From NCBI GenBank assembly GCA_026545225.1, contig CM048845.1, positions 16,089,001 to 16,153,000 of the forward strand: a stretch of DNA of 64,000 nt, read 5' to 3'. A model generated the notes under the pieces. That model was not told the DNA's origin and searched no databases. It saw only the letters and a list, made by a program, of their open reading frames with translations. Of this stretch, positions 25,735-37,857 are shown piece by piece (positions within the stretch are counted from its first letter, which is position 1; each line of letters begins with the position of its first letter). Position numbers and translations under genes: made by a program. This DNA comes from Cornus controversa (taxonomy: Eukaryota; Streptophyta; Magnoliopsida; Cornales; Cornaceae).

Positions 25735-26625
25735 AAGCCCTAATTTTCTCTCTCTACCATTTGCAATTTTCTCCCTCGAAATTATTTAAGAATAGAATTT
25801 CATATTATATTTAGATTATATATATATATTTAAATCATATAAATTTTTTACACCTCTTCCTAAATCATTTAGGACTAATACTATTTTTAATTTTCTCAAT
25901 CTAAACTATTTATGAATAGAATTTCCTAGTATATTTAGATTATATATATTTTCTTAAATTATATTGATTTTTTCTCAGTCTAAACTATTTAGAATAGAAT
26001 TTCCTATTATATTTAGATTATATATATTTTCTTAAATTATATAAAAAAAATTTTCAATCTAAACCATTTAGGAATAAAATTTATATTAAGAATTTCTTAT
26101 TATATTTAGATTATATATATTTTTTTCTCAATCTAAACTATTTAGGAATAAAATTTATATTATACTTAGATTATATATATTTTTCTAAATTATATAGATT
26201 TTTTACGTTTTTTCCTAAATCGTCCAAGACTAAATTTGTTTATTTCTTAAATGTACTTAAATTCTAAAATTAAATGCCTATAAATAACTTGTTTTATTCA
26301 TAATATCAATTAAATCAATTTAATATATAATTTTTTTTTTCAATCTAAACTATTTAGGAATAGAATTTTCTATTATATTTAGATTATATATATTTTCCTA
26401 ATTATATAAATTTTTTTTCTCAATCTAGACTATTTAGGAATAAAATTTATATTACATTTAGAATATATATATTTTCTTAAATTATATCGATTTTTTACGT
26501 TTTTTCCTAAATCATCCAAGACTAAATTTGTTTATTTCTTAAATGTACTTAAATTCTAAAATTATATGCCTGTAAATAACTTGTTTTATTCATAATATCA
26601 ATTTAATACCAAAAAAAAAAAAAAA
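25735..26625. repeat. AT-rich tandem repeat array between duplicated CT-rich stretches
   Basis: The phrase with CTATTTAGGAATAGAATTT and ATTTAGATTATATATAT occurs about seven times between 25780 and 26480. A longer unit that starts TTTTTACGTTTTTTCCTAAA is duplicated about 297 bp apart (26190 and 26487). A CT-rich stretch (CCCTAATTTTCTCTCTCTAC at 25737) stands before the array and a similar one (CCCTAATTTTGTCTCTCTAC near 26630) stands after it, so the array appears to have grown between, or been duplicated with, a promoter segment. Confidence 0.8.
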
Positions 26626-26627
26626 AA

Positions 26628-26700
26628 TCCCTAATTTTGTCTCTCTACAATTTTCAATCTTCTCTCTCTTATATAGGCACGCACGCGTCTCGGAGCTGAT
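26628..26700 (+). promoter_or_regulatory. Candidate core promoter of the TPD1-like gene
   Basis: A CT-rich tract is followed by CTTATATAGG (26668-26677), a good plant TATA box, about 1.1 kb upstream of the start codon. Transcription would begin near 26700. The long distance suggests a leader intron, but transcript data would be needed to place it. Confidence 0.4.
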
Positions 26701-27352
26701 TGTTCACCTCCCTCGATCCTCTCTCCCTCTATTCTCGATCGTGCGATCATTGAAGGAGATTAAAAGGTGTGATCTCAAACATGCATTGTATCATATCAAC
26801 TTTTTTCTGATTTCATTGTTTTGTCATTTCTGGCTTTACGATCTTCTGTCATTTTTGTCTCTCTTTCTCTCTCTATCTCCTCAGAGAACCATTGCTTTGC
26901 AACTACAGTTTGTCGAATGGTTTTGCTATTTTTCATGCTGTTTTGATTGCTCTCTGTATATTATCTATTGAGTATTGACTCCATTTTTAAAGTGCATTTA
27001 TTGAAGAATTTCTACTTTGTTGCTAGCGCTTCGTATTCAGAAAAATTCTTAGTCGACACTTTCCTGGAAAATGTAAGAAACGCTGGGAAAATTTCTTATC
27101 CTGATCAGACGTTTCAGATTTCGTGTCTTAATTCGAGACACGAGTTTTTCTTCCTTCTTTTTCTGTGTGTGTGTTTCTATTCCAGTGATTTTTTACAAGT
27201 TGTTTATGTCGAAATACATCGCCGTCAGTGTGGCTATTTTAGGGCAACTATGCTCGTGAGTTGCGAGTTCCAAGGAATTGGAAGTCAAATCTGAACCAGT
27301 TGTTCTTTACTATTCGGCGGTAGTTTATTTTGACTGATTTGATGTATATCAG

Positions 27353-27383
<31 letters not shown>

Positions 27384-27771
27384 GTCTGTAGAATTTTCCG
27401 TATAGAAATAATCAATTATACATACTCGTTATGTGCTCCAGATTTTGGTACGGGCTGAACACCATCAAGTCTTTTCATCTCTCTGTTTCCAGTCAAATAC
27501 GTGAGTCTCTCTCTCTCTCTCTCTCTTTCTCCGTCTAATCCTCCGGATTATGCAGTACCACTCTCTAATCCCTGAATCTATGGCGGTGTAGGGTTGCGAG
27601 TTAGCCTAGCTCTCCGATTCAACTCAGTGCTTTTCTGGAAGCTTACGCGTATACCTGATTGTCTACACTAATCGATCGTGTAGCGATTTCGGTTGATTTT
27701 TTTGGCTTTTCTTATCTCTTCAGCTTAAGTTTCAGATTCCGAAGAACTTTGAGTCTATTTTTTGTGCTTGG
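26701..27771 (+). other. Putative long 5' leader / intron region of TPD1-like gene
   Basis: Contains several possible splice sites, CT tracts at 26855-26880 and 27505-27530, and a (TA)n tract at 27353-27381. A perfect hairpin TCGTGTCT...AGACACGA lies at 27121-27143. Short open frames are present but resemble nothing. Which parts are exon is unknown. Confidence 0.4.
27353..27381. repeat. (TA)n microsatellite
   Basis: About 14 TA units in the presumed leader region of the TPD1-like gene. Confidence 0.95.
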
Positions 27772-27915
27772 ATGATGAAAACCTTTTCACTAAGGCGGCG
27801 AATCGCTTTGGTTACGGCGACATTTGCTGTCGGACTACTGATAGTAGAGTTTCATACAGGTTTGTGTGTTCATCGAACTCACCACAATATTCTCTAACAT
27901 TCTCTCTCTCTCCCT

Positions 27916-27961
<46 letters not shown>

Positions 27962-29624
27962 TAAACAAACACACACACACATATATCTTTTTGATTCCTC
28001 TATTGATGTAAATGTAATATTCCAATATTGATTTGTCGTCTCAGCTCTGCGATTTGGTGTTGGTTACATGGAGTACTCCAGTGATGAGGTGATGTTTGAT
28101 GGAAGCAAAAACACACTCGCTGCTCCGCATCGCAAGCTCCTTCTTCGTCATGGTAAGCTAAAAATCTCTAGCTCGTTCCGTACATCTTCAACCTTCTCCC
28201 TCTTCATTGGCTTTGATTTTGGTTTTCATGTATCAAAATTAAAGTATTGAGAGACCAAAAGAATCTTTAATCGCTCTGCCTCTGCGATCAATCACCACTT
28301 TCACTGTGTGTCTGTGTCTGGTCTAACTCCTCCGTCCTTTGCCGTTTCAGTGTTTTTTGGCTCAGTTGTTGCATGTACGATTCTGTTGTGCGCACCAGTT
28401 TCATTCTAACGTGCACCGTTTGTCTGTATTCAACTGTTTGGTATATACTATATAGTTTGATGAGCAAGACTACAAAATGACATTGACCTCATCATTCTTT
28501 AATTTGTTGAAAACGACCTTTTTTTATTATTAATCTCTAAATTAACTCATTTTTAGACAAAAAAATAATAGCAAGTCATGATCATGTTTGGTTCATTTAT
28601 CCAGAAAAAACAAAATTTCAGAAAATACTAGTTATCATAAATGAAATTTAACACTAGAATTTTTTATTATTTATTCATTGCTATATGATTATCTATTGAA
28701 AAATCTTGTGTAGTGTGTACTGGATAGTCATGCATCAGTCCGTTGTAAATGTTTCATATCTTCCTATTTTGGATTCTTTATTTCAAAGCACGTGATATAC
28801 CATACATATCAACTTTTGTTCTGCTCCGCAAGTCTGCCCCATGTTGGCACCAAGCGCAACTTAGCAGCTGGACCCATTTTTTTTTCCAGCTGGCAAAGTT
28901 GCACCTTCCATGCCACTTGTACTTTGTTTGGGTAATTGTAATGGAACTTCTTTTTTGGGGGTAGTTGTAATGAAAATTGTGATTGAGCTGAAAGTGTAAC
29001 ACCTGTGCATGTTAGCCTTTCCGGGTCGATTTCATAAGATGCCAAGGGAAAAAAAAGCAATGTGAACGAAGAGCATTAATATCCTATTCGCCATTTAAAT
29101 TGAATTGTCCCTTTCTGTTTTCCAATTCTCTCATCATCACACCTCAAAAAGTTCAATTTGTCCATAAACATGGGTCCTCTCTACTCACTTTATTGTATTC
29201 CCTTTTGCATCTGATACTATAACTTTTCCATTCAAAGCTTTGTTTGTTTATTTTGTTTGTATGTTCTTTATGCTCACTCGCAGAAGCTACAGAATTGGAA
29301 CCCAACCGAATATGGGGAGATAAATGTTCAAAATCCGATATAGTGATCAACCAAGGACCCACCGCTCCACTTCCCAGTGGCATACCCACATACACTGTGG
29401 AGATCATGAACGTGTGTGTCACCGGCCGTAACATCTCCGCCATCCACCTCCACTGCGGCTGGTTCAGCTCCGCCCGCCTCATCAACCCCACCATCTTCAA
29501 GCGCATCCGCTACAATGACTGCCTTGTCAACGACGGCAAGCCCCTCGTCAATGGCCGTAGCATTTCGTTCCAATACGCCAACACCTTCAGTTACCCTCTC
29601 TCGGTCTCCTCCGTCGTCTGCTAA
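27772..29624 (+). CDS. TPD1: TPD1-like secreted cysteine-rich protein
   Basis: Homologue of TAPETUM DETERMINANT1, a small secreted ligand that with the receptor kinase EMS1/EXS specifies tapetal cells in anthers; related TDL proteins have wider roles. Three exons, 27772-27859, 28045-28152 and 29284-29624, join with gt..ag and phase-1 junctions into 178 residues. Residues 1-30 look like a signal peptide (basic [10 protein letters not shown], then hydrophobic [17 protein letters not shown]). A variable segment with a basic HRKLLLRH (58-65) precedes the conserved domain, which runs from [20 protein letters not shown] (71) through [27 protein letters not shown] and [13 protein letters not shown] to [19 protein letters not shown]. 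The domain has five cysteines (80, 110, 123, 145, 178); family members as I recall them have a sixth where this protein has Arg114. The start is the first of two adjacent ATGs. A (TA)n tract sits in intron 1. Confidence 0.93.
27918..27958. repeat. (TA)n microsatellite in TPD1-like intron 1
   Basis: About 20 TA units, preceded by a CT tract and followed by a short (CA)n stretch. Confidence 0.95.
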
Positions 29625-31056
29625 ACAAACAAACATTATTATACCAATACCAGAATTTAAGGTGCAAAACCCAACAACCCACAATCATATAAAGCCCTTC
29701 AAAGCACAAGTACCCAACACATTCACATTTTTTTTTTCTTTTCTTTTCTTTTTGATGTCCTACTTTGGCTTTATATGTTTGTTTACTGTGAAAAATGAGA
29801 TTAAACTGAAGTTTGGGCTTTTAGTTTTTGTTTCTTTATATGGGATGGTTGTGTTTTGATTTATTGGGTGCGTGTATATATATACTATATAGTAGTGGCT
29901 GTTTTGAGTGAGATGAGAGATTCAAGCTGTGAAGAGGAATGTTTTGTTTTGTGTTCAGTTTATTGTTCATTAATGACAGCTCACCTATGTTCCCGCCTAT
30001 TTCCCTATATGGAGCCTTTTCCTTCACATTTGACTGCATTCCTCTGTAGATTTTCCTTTTGTTTGCATTTTCTTTGAAATTCCTGTATACTCCCTTTCTT
30101 TTCTCGTGTAAAGAAAATGCAATCTCGAAGGAGATTAATTTATTGACCTTAGAAATGAAGACAAACAAAAGTGGGGCTAAATTGTCATTTTATATAAGGA
30201 AGATGACTTTTAGCTGGGAGAATGTGGGTCTCAAGTCAACGGATGTTTAAGCTTCTAATGCTGGAATCTTTCCATAATTCCGTGTGGCCTAGCTTAAAAT
30301 AGAAATGAAAAATATCTGATTTGGATGGCTTCTTGTTGTTTATGATGTTCGATGCGTGCTTTTTTATAGGACAGCCAAAACTTCAAAGATAAATAAATAG
30401 GATCATGAATTTTGGAGTTTTATCTGTAGGATGTTTGGATGTGCACTTTTTGACCGAAAATGAGAAAGATAAAAAGGTAAATTGATTTTTTTTTTCCGAA
30501 AATTAAAAGGTAAATTGATTTTATTTTCCGAAAATTAAAAAGGTAAATTGATGGGTATAAATAATGATGAAAGTCAGGTATCAGTCCAATCCCTTCAATT
30601 CAGCATTTGTTTATATTTATATTACATTTATGCTTGATATAAAAACACAAAAAAGTCCGGTCAAAAGTTGTTAAAAATTTAATTTTGCGGATCAAAATGT
30701 TTGCCTGTCTATATACGGTTTAAAATAATTTTATTTAACGGTCATAATTAAGAGTGTATGATAGTTTCGTAAGCATGGACATACACTAGTCTATATTACA
30801 TTTAAGCATTGTGTTTGAATCTCCCTAAAAAAAAATTACAATCGAAGGGTAAAAAATGCTTAAGAATCCAATCTTACAGTTCAAAATAACTATACCTATT
30901 TACAGTCTAAAATATTTCTCTATCGTAGATCTAACAGTCACGATTCATCACTACATTTACACCTAAATTCACCTACACATCCACCTATCCTCGTACCCCT
31001 AAAATGATTCAGTCTAACAAATTTTTTTTAGTGCCGTACACATAGATGATATGCTC

Positions 31057-31089
<33 letters not shown>

Positions 31090-31169
31090 AAGTTACTACT
31101 TCATCAAGAAATTTACACACAATTTTGTCCTTGTGAGAACTAAAACTCTCAATTCTTTTCAATATCTTA
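29625..31169. other. TPD1-like 3' UTR and spacer
   Basis: The first few hundred bases should be 3' UTR. After that there is AT-rich spacer with two short direct repeats (AAAGGTAAATTGAT near 30474-30550) and a small (TG)n(TA)n tract at 31060-31089. No gene is seen. Confidence 0.5.
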
Positions 31170-32322
31170 GGACCCGTTTGGTAACCGTTTATGTTTAGTA
31201 TTTATATAAACAGTGTTTATGTTACGCTTTTTTTTTATCCAAAAACATGAGTGTTGTTTGATAACGAAAAAATGTTTGGCTTATTTTAAAAATCATAAAC
31301 AGAAAAATATGTTTGTTAACTTTAAACTGTTTCTTTTTTTCTTTTTTTAAAAATCAACACAATAAACTATATAAAAGTTCAAGTTTATGCTATAACAAAT
31401 ATATACAGCAATAACAGAGCAAGAAATATGTATAAAAAAGAAATAAATAATATTGGGTTACATATATATCTACACAGCAAATGATACTTTAAAAGTAGAA
31501 TGACCCACAACCCAGAAGGCCCTAACAAGTAAGGGATGCATACAATTCAGTTCTTTACGGTTATTGGGAGAACCAGAACCAGAACCGTTCCCAATGGTTC
31601 TTTAATTTTGAAACCGGAATAAATGAGTTCGGTTCCATTCGGTTCTTATAGGAGTTGTATTTAACCTTATAATAGTTATAATAACTTCATTGTTTAAATT
31701 TTTTACATAACAAAATGTTATTATAAATATATATATATATAATAGAAAATCAATATAGGAGTTTTTTATATATATATATTCAATGGTTCCAGTTCTGGTT
31801 CCAAGGCTTGAAATCGGAATCGTAGTGAACGGTTCCTAAAATTTAGAGCTGGAACAGGAACCGTAGTTAACGGTTCGGTTCGGTCCAATTTGCATAGAGT
31901 GAGAATAGAGATTTGGAGGGCATACTCTTTCAGTAATTATTCATATTGTATCCAATATTTTTTTCTCAAGGCAATTAATGTTCTTTAATTCTGTTCACAC
32001 TTGATAATTCTAATATTTTTATCGTTGTATCAAACAATAACCTTTTATAATTTTTTTTCTTTTCATTTTCTCACTTTTAGTTTTATTTTTTAATTAAAAT
32101 AATATAATCACCATTTTAGATAAAAAAGAAATTTTTTTTTTTTAATAAACATAAACAATAAACATCATTTTGGTGTTTATGATTTGAAGGCTTAGCTACA
32201 GTATTATTTTAAAAGCATTTTGACCATTTATAAACAAAACAAAAATTATTAATCATGTTTATCGTAAAAAATTGTTTTGATAAACAATAAATACTAAATA
32301 CAAACGGTTATCAAACGGACCC
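31170..32322. mobile_element. PIF/Harbinger-like nonautonomous element
   Basis: Terminal inverted repeats of about 36 bp: the left begins GGACCCGTTTGGTAACCGTT and the complement of the right begins GGGTCCGTTTGATAACCGTT, and both continue into TTTAGTATTTAT. TTA stands directly outside each end (31167-31169 and 32323-32325). The 1.15-kb interior has no transposase. A segment at about 31530-31890 with GGTTCCGGTT-type words and AACGGTTCGGTTCGG looks like a further nested MITE whose ends I could not fix. Confidence 0.8.
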
Positions 32323-32329
32323 TTAATTA

Positions 32330-32446
32330 ATGAAAGTCATGCTATATAGGCCCAACATCTTAAGAACAATTCAATAAAATTCTTTTCAATATCTTAGTGA
32401 ATGGAAGTCGTGCTATATAGGCCCAACATCTTAAGAAGACTTCAAT
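32330..32446. repeat. Imperfect ~70-bp direct duplication
   Basis: The phrase GCTATATAGGCCCAACATCT, followed by TAAGAA, occurs at about 32340 and 32411 next to the right end of the Harbinger-like element. TTTTCAATATCTTAG, which lies between the two, also occurs left of the element, so the flank of the element was partly duplicated. Confidence 0.7.
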
Positions 32447-32756
32447 GTATATTTGCCTCCTAGAAAAGTTTCCTTCTATGTTAAAACTTCTATAAAATAA
32501 TACTGTTGGGATCGACAGAAATTATTATTGATAAATGAATATTTATTAATTTAAAGAAAGGTTTTATGTTTCTAATACTTGTACATGTATGACTTATAAA
32601 TTAAAAAATAATGGATGTAATCAAAAGTTAATACACAGGAAGCCCATGCGACTCTAAAAAAAGAAGAGATTGTTATTAATTGTAGAAGATGGAAAGATTA
32701 GATTCTTAGACTCCATAGACGGTGTATGCATTGCAAAAAATTAAGGAGAGAGTCCC

Positions 32757-32788
32757 ATCCACTCAATGCTTAAGAGCATTGAGTGGAT
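32757..32788. other. Perfect 14-bp inverted repeat, 4-nt loop
   Basis: ATCCACTCAATGCT and AGCATTGAGTGGAT flank TAAG. It would form a compact DNA or RNA hairpin. There is no following T-run and no gene beside it, so I assign no function. Confidence 0.8.
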
Positions 32789-32913
32789 GAGGTATCACCC
32801 GTCAAGATATTCTGGGATATTGTAAACTTTCTCAAAATTAAAGATGAGGTTGAGTTCAGTTTAGGTATTAAATTATATTTCATTGGGCCCTTAAGGATTT
32901 CTAAAAAATATTA

Positions 32914-33059
32914 GGGTAATGCTACTCAAGTAGAATTTGTAGGCAGAATGTTTTATATCCATTGGATACATGTGGTAGGCCCCACCATATACACTCACCA
33001 CATGCATCCAATGGATGTAAAACTTTCTGTCCATGAATTCTGCTTGAGTAGCATTACCC
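32914..33059. mobile_element. Mutator-type MITE with perfect 9-bp target duplication
   Basis: The left end GGGTAATGCTACTCAAGTAG and the right end CTTGAGTAGCATTACCC are inverted repeats that extend over much of the 146-bp element, so it folds back almost entirely. AAAATATTA flanks both sides (32905-32913 and 33060-33068), and a 9-bp duplication is typical of Mutator-like elements. Confidence 0.9.
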
Positions 33060-33069
33060 AAAATATTAT

Positions 33070-33633
33070 TATCTTAATTTAGTACACTAGCCCGAGTTGA
33101 AATAAGAAGATTTTATTTTTTAAATGAGGTAATTAATTTATGGAACATTTATTTATGAGGTTGTACTGTAGTTGGACTCATTTTGCTTGGACACTTGGAT
33201 AGTTAGATGAGCTTACTTTGACCTAAGTAATAAAATAGCTCTCCAAGAATTGAAGATAATCATAAAGTCAAATATTAGGAAAGAAAATAATAATAAGACT
33301 AAAGTAAAACTTTGTTGAGCATAATCCTAAAAATTTCAACTATAGGAGAAATTTTCAACCTAAGAATAGAATGAACATTCCAGTTTTCATTAGACCAAAT
33401 TAAATTGTATGCCATGATTAACTTTAGTTTCTATAATCCAAGGTAAATGTAATCTAAATATAATTATTTTCAATTTTGCTAAGAAGAAAAAAAAAAAAAA
33501 GTATATGCTCACCTTTGGTTTATCATCAAAGATCAAATATATTATAAGAAATTGCAAGTTGAAAAGTTAAATATCAAAATTGACAGAACGGTGCTATTAC
33601 ATAGTTTAAGAGAAACAAAGAGTTTTTGATGTG
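33070..33633. other. Spacer, no recognised feature
   Basis: AT-rich. A short stretch at 33305-33410 can be read as Asn/Arg-rich codons (NFNYRRNFQPKN) reminiscent of copia gag, but it is too short and interrupted to call. Confidence 0.4.
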
Positions 33634-33641
33634 CTGTTACA

Positions 33642-34274
33642 TAGGGCTGCAACGCGGGCGGATTGGACGGGTTAGAGGTACAACTCGGGCTTAACCTTAT
33701 ATATGAAATGTTCAACCCTAACTTAACCTTAATCCTACTTTCAACCTTAACTACTCAACTCTAACCTAACTCATCCTTAAATTTTTAAATTCGGGTTGAA
33801 ATTTTGGGTTAGAAAGTCGGGTTAATTCGGGTTATTTATATCACTAATCTCCGTGTTGAAAATTTAAACTGATCTTTAATAAGTTTTACATTAGATTACT
33901 CTAAAACACAATAAAAAATTAAGAACTTGATGCAAATTTTTAAAAAATTACAAACAAAATTTTAAGAAATTAATTATCTAAAGTGTTAATATACAATAAA
34001 TTAAGATTTGAAAAAAGGAAGTTGAAAAGAAAAAGATTATCATAATTTGAATATTATATATAATATATTTAAAATAAAAAATATGCATAAAAATAATATT
34101 ACAATTCGGGTTCGGGTTGGACTCGGGTTATTGACACTTCAACCCAAGCCCAACCCTAATTAAGTTCAGATTGAGGTTTTTCAATTCAAGTTTAACCCTA
34201 ATTGTAAAAATAATTGTCCAAGCTCGTAAAAAATCAGATTGGGCTCGGGTTGCCCAACCCAAGTTGCACCCTTA
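33642..34274. mobile_element. hAT-like nonautonomous element
   Basis: The ends TAGGGCTGCAAC and GTTGCACCCTTA are inverted repeats with one mismatch and a small shift. The interior is rich in CTCGGGTT words in direct and inverted orientation. Flanks CTGTTACA (33634-33641) and CTATTACA (34275-34282) match at 7 of 8 positions, a slightly decayed hAT target duplication. It is 633 bp and noncoding. Confidence 0.78.
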
Positions 34275-34282
34275 CTATTACA

Positions 34283-37200
34283 TAGTTTGACGATGGTACA
34301 ACACCACTTGAAAACAGGAGTCTCTTCACCACACCCATTATTTCGTTAACTAGTATTCAAATAAAAATAAGAGAAAGAAAGATTGTGGGAAAAAAAAAAA
34401 AACACAGTTAGGCTTTGTTTGGATAAGCATGAAAGAAAAGAAAAGAAAGGATAGCAATAAGTTGTGTTCATGTTTGGATAAATTATGAAAAAAAAGAAGG
34501 AAAATGATAACATTCTTGTTTGAAAAAGTTAAAGGAGAGAAAAGAAAAGAAAACATTTTAATCAATTTACTATCACGCCCCTTTGTCTTTTAAAATATTA
34601 GGATTAGTTTTGGTATTAAGAAAGTTTTACTTAAACCTTATCATTTCTCTCCAAATCTTTTCACTTTTAAGATGATAACATATGAGAGATTTGGAGGGAT
34701 AAGTTATCCCTACAAATCACTCCTAATCTTTTCTTTTCTCTTATTTTTAACAAATCAAACATAAAAGACACTATCCCTCCCTTTCTTTTTTTTTTTTTTT
34801 TCTTTTCCTTCCAATTCCATCAATCTAAACTAGTCCTTACATATATTGGGAGAGTGTTTTAGGGAAAAAAAAAATTCTGGTAATCTTGATACCGTTTTGG
34901 TGATATTTACATTTTTCAGTGATTACAATTACAAATACTGCTCAAGATATATATAATTGTCTAAGCAAAGGGTTATTCCATAGTACTAGAAGATGAATGA
35001 TCATTAGAGCTTTATTTTAAGAGAATGACTTGGAATGACCATTCTACTATTAACATAGCATAAAAAAAAAAAGGGAATCAAAGTGTGGAATGGCTATTCC
35101 ATTCCTACGCGCCAAACTAGGCCTAAAAGATTTATTAAAAGATCTGTTTGACATTTCACAAATCTCAAAAAATGTCTTGATGCACAAAGACCTACATAGG
35201 ACTCAATATGGGCTCCATTGATTTATTTATTTTTATTTTTTACATAACTTTTCTTTATCTAAACTAATCCTACAATTGTTAATGTACTGAAGAGAATTAT
35301 CAATGAAAGTTGCCTTACTTTTCTTATTACGATGATTTAAAATATTTTATCTTCTTGTTTTTAATGACAGCCTCATTCACGTAATTTTCTGGTCCGTCAC
35401 TATCTGGTGGTTAATAAATAATGAGCTTATGCTTTTGTCATGAGAATTTAGTTTGGGCCTAACCAAAATTTAGCAAATTGCAGCAGTAAATTTAGAGTAG
35501 TTTAGCTTGGGCTTAACCCATTGAAGCCCATTTCTCCTAGATGGCTAACCAGTCTGAGATGTGGACCTATTTAATGTCACCGTGAGCATGACGTGGGAAT
35601 AAAAGTCTGGTTGGAAGGAGGGTGAGGAGTTAAGAAGTATGAATATTTCTAGTAGAGTAACGTATCTTGTTTGTATTCGATATCGATACTATTCGAATAC
35701 TTGTTCAATACTTTTTAAAATTATTTATAATTTTTAAATATATATTTTTATTTCTAACACGTATCCGATACTTCTCAGATATTTCAAAATACATTTTAAA
35801 CAAGTTTTGAACATGAAAATGTAATTTTTTTATATTATAATTGTTCAGAAAAGTTTAAAATTCATTTAAAACATAAGTGCTGAGATACATATCATGATTT
35901 AGTACAAAATTTATTCATGCTAATTATACAATGACTCTTAACTCTTTTTCGTTTGTTAATGATATATTTTATGAAGAAATGTTAATAACTCATTTACATC
36001 TATAAAAATATAATTTATTATCTTTATATTGCTGTATCCTACTGTAGGCCTAAAAAAGTGTAAACCCAAAACCGTAAAGCCCAAATGTATACAGGCCCAT
36101 ATCAATAAACTTGCAATGTAAGCCCAAACAAATACCAGTCCAACACGTCACCCACAAACCCACCTCCTGCTTCTGCTGATAAGATCAACCCCCAAAGCAA
36201 AGGATAAAGACCAAAGATAAGCCCATCATTACTAGTCCACCTCATGCTCAGGAAGACAACATAAAAGGAGAGAGACCCCATTGTAAAAGGGACTTTTTTT
36301 TTAAAATGGAAAAGAGATATAATTTCATAAATAGAAGAAATTGAAAGTTCATACGGTATTCCATTAAGATAAATTCGGATTCTCAAGTGTGTTGTGTTAA
36401 AATAGATTATTTGTTGATTGAAAATTAGTATCAGAAAGTTTTGACACCTACACCTCTTTTTTTTTTTTTTATTTGTCATATTGTCGTACCCGTAGCGTGT
36501 TGTATCTATGTCATGTATCCTTATTCATGCTTCCTAGGCAAGAAATATGCTAAATAAGCACAATCTAGCAGGAGAAATTATTACATGCTCTCCAACTGAC
36601 ATGTAAGCAAATATATATATATATATATATATATAGTATGTCATTATTGTCGCAAGGAGAGTTCACATTAACACCATCAAACCATCCTCGCCCTCATTTT
36701 GTTGAGATTTTCGATTTTAAAATTTGGATTTATAAAATAATTAATTCATATTATATGTTTCCTTTGTCTTTCATGATTGAAATTCGGTACATATATATTT
36801 ATTTCCTTTAAAAAAAATAAAAATAATTCAAATTGTTGTTATAACTTATAAGGTATTTTATCACATAAATGGGACAAGTGAGTTAAGATTAGGGATATTT
36901 TATAGATTTTGTTGTGATTTTAAGTGAATTTTTCTCTCTCTCCACCTCTAATCTATTAGAGAGTGGTGCTTACAGTCGCAACTAATGTTGGACTTCACGG
37001 AACGACTGAGATCTCGTAGTTCAAGTCACTGTGAATACCATATCTAAAGTGGTGGTTGCAGGCTTGCATCGACTGTACTAACTAATACTAACATACTTTA
37101 AATGAGTTCAGTGAAGATTGAAGAGACACTTTTTAAGGTTGACCGATAACATTTTGTGGATCAGGCCTAAAGGCCTAGTTGAGACTTAATGTGAAAACTC

Positions 37201-37700
37201 CGCACGGACCATTTCGGTATTTAATACATTAACATAAGTAAATTAATTATCTTTTCATTTTGTAAAAAAATTACATTTGTAATTCATTCTTCTCTCACTC
37301 TTTTTATATGCAAAATTAGTTGCTAAGTTTGTGTATCATTTGACATGTAATAATATTACCGCCACACAAGTATATATATATATATACACACACACACACA
37401 TCACATATTTGTATTTAGTGGACCAAAATTTATTTTTTTACCCAAAAATTCAAGCAAATTATTTATATAAGGGAAAAATATACATAATGGGTTTTAGATT
37501 TAGGTGACATAGTTATGTGTTTTAATGTAGAAAACATCATATAAATTCTAGATTTAGGTGACAGTTAATTGGTTGGTTGGTGATTCTACTGTGGCATTGA
37601 AAATTTCATTAATTTTTACTTGTCCAATTTCAGGAGCAATTGTTCTAACTCCCAGCTTCGTTGCATTGAAAATCTAATTAATTTATAAATGACCAATTTC
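34283..37700. other. Spacer upstream of the BAHD gene
   Basis: No gene seen. The stretch 34399-34840 starts with GGCTTTGTTTGGATAAGC and ends with a run complementary to GGACTAGTTTAGATTGATGG, so it may be another decayed MITE. A (TA)n tract lies at 36609-36634 and a mixed TA/CA tract at 37372-37400. A TATTTAAGG at 37766 could serve as TATA-like box for the downstream gene. Confidence 0.45.
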
Positions 37701-37857
37701 TGTAATGGATTGGATGTGGATAACATGTACTCGCTCTCTTCTGACATCCTCCACATACTTGACACTATTTAAGGAGGCTGTGCTCTCCTCTCAAGTCTGC
37801 ATATTTAGAACAACACATAAACTTTCTGTGTGTTTGCTAGAGATAGAAAAAGGCAAG

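Noticed and set aside
29328-29684. 118-codon minus-strand frame over TPD1 exon 3
   Set aside because: Antisense shadow of a GC-rich coding exon; the + strand matches a known family.
37705-37857. 51-codon in-frame N-terminal extension of the BAHD gene
   Set aside because: No family likeness, contains a TATA-like sequence, and the internal MMLSHVEV start agrees with usual BAHD length.
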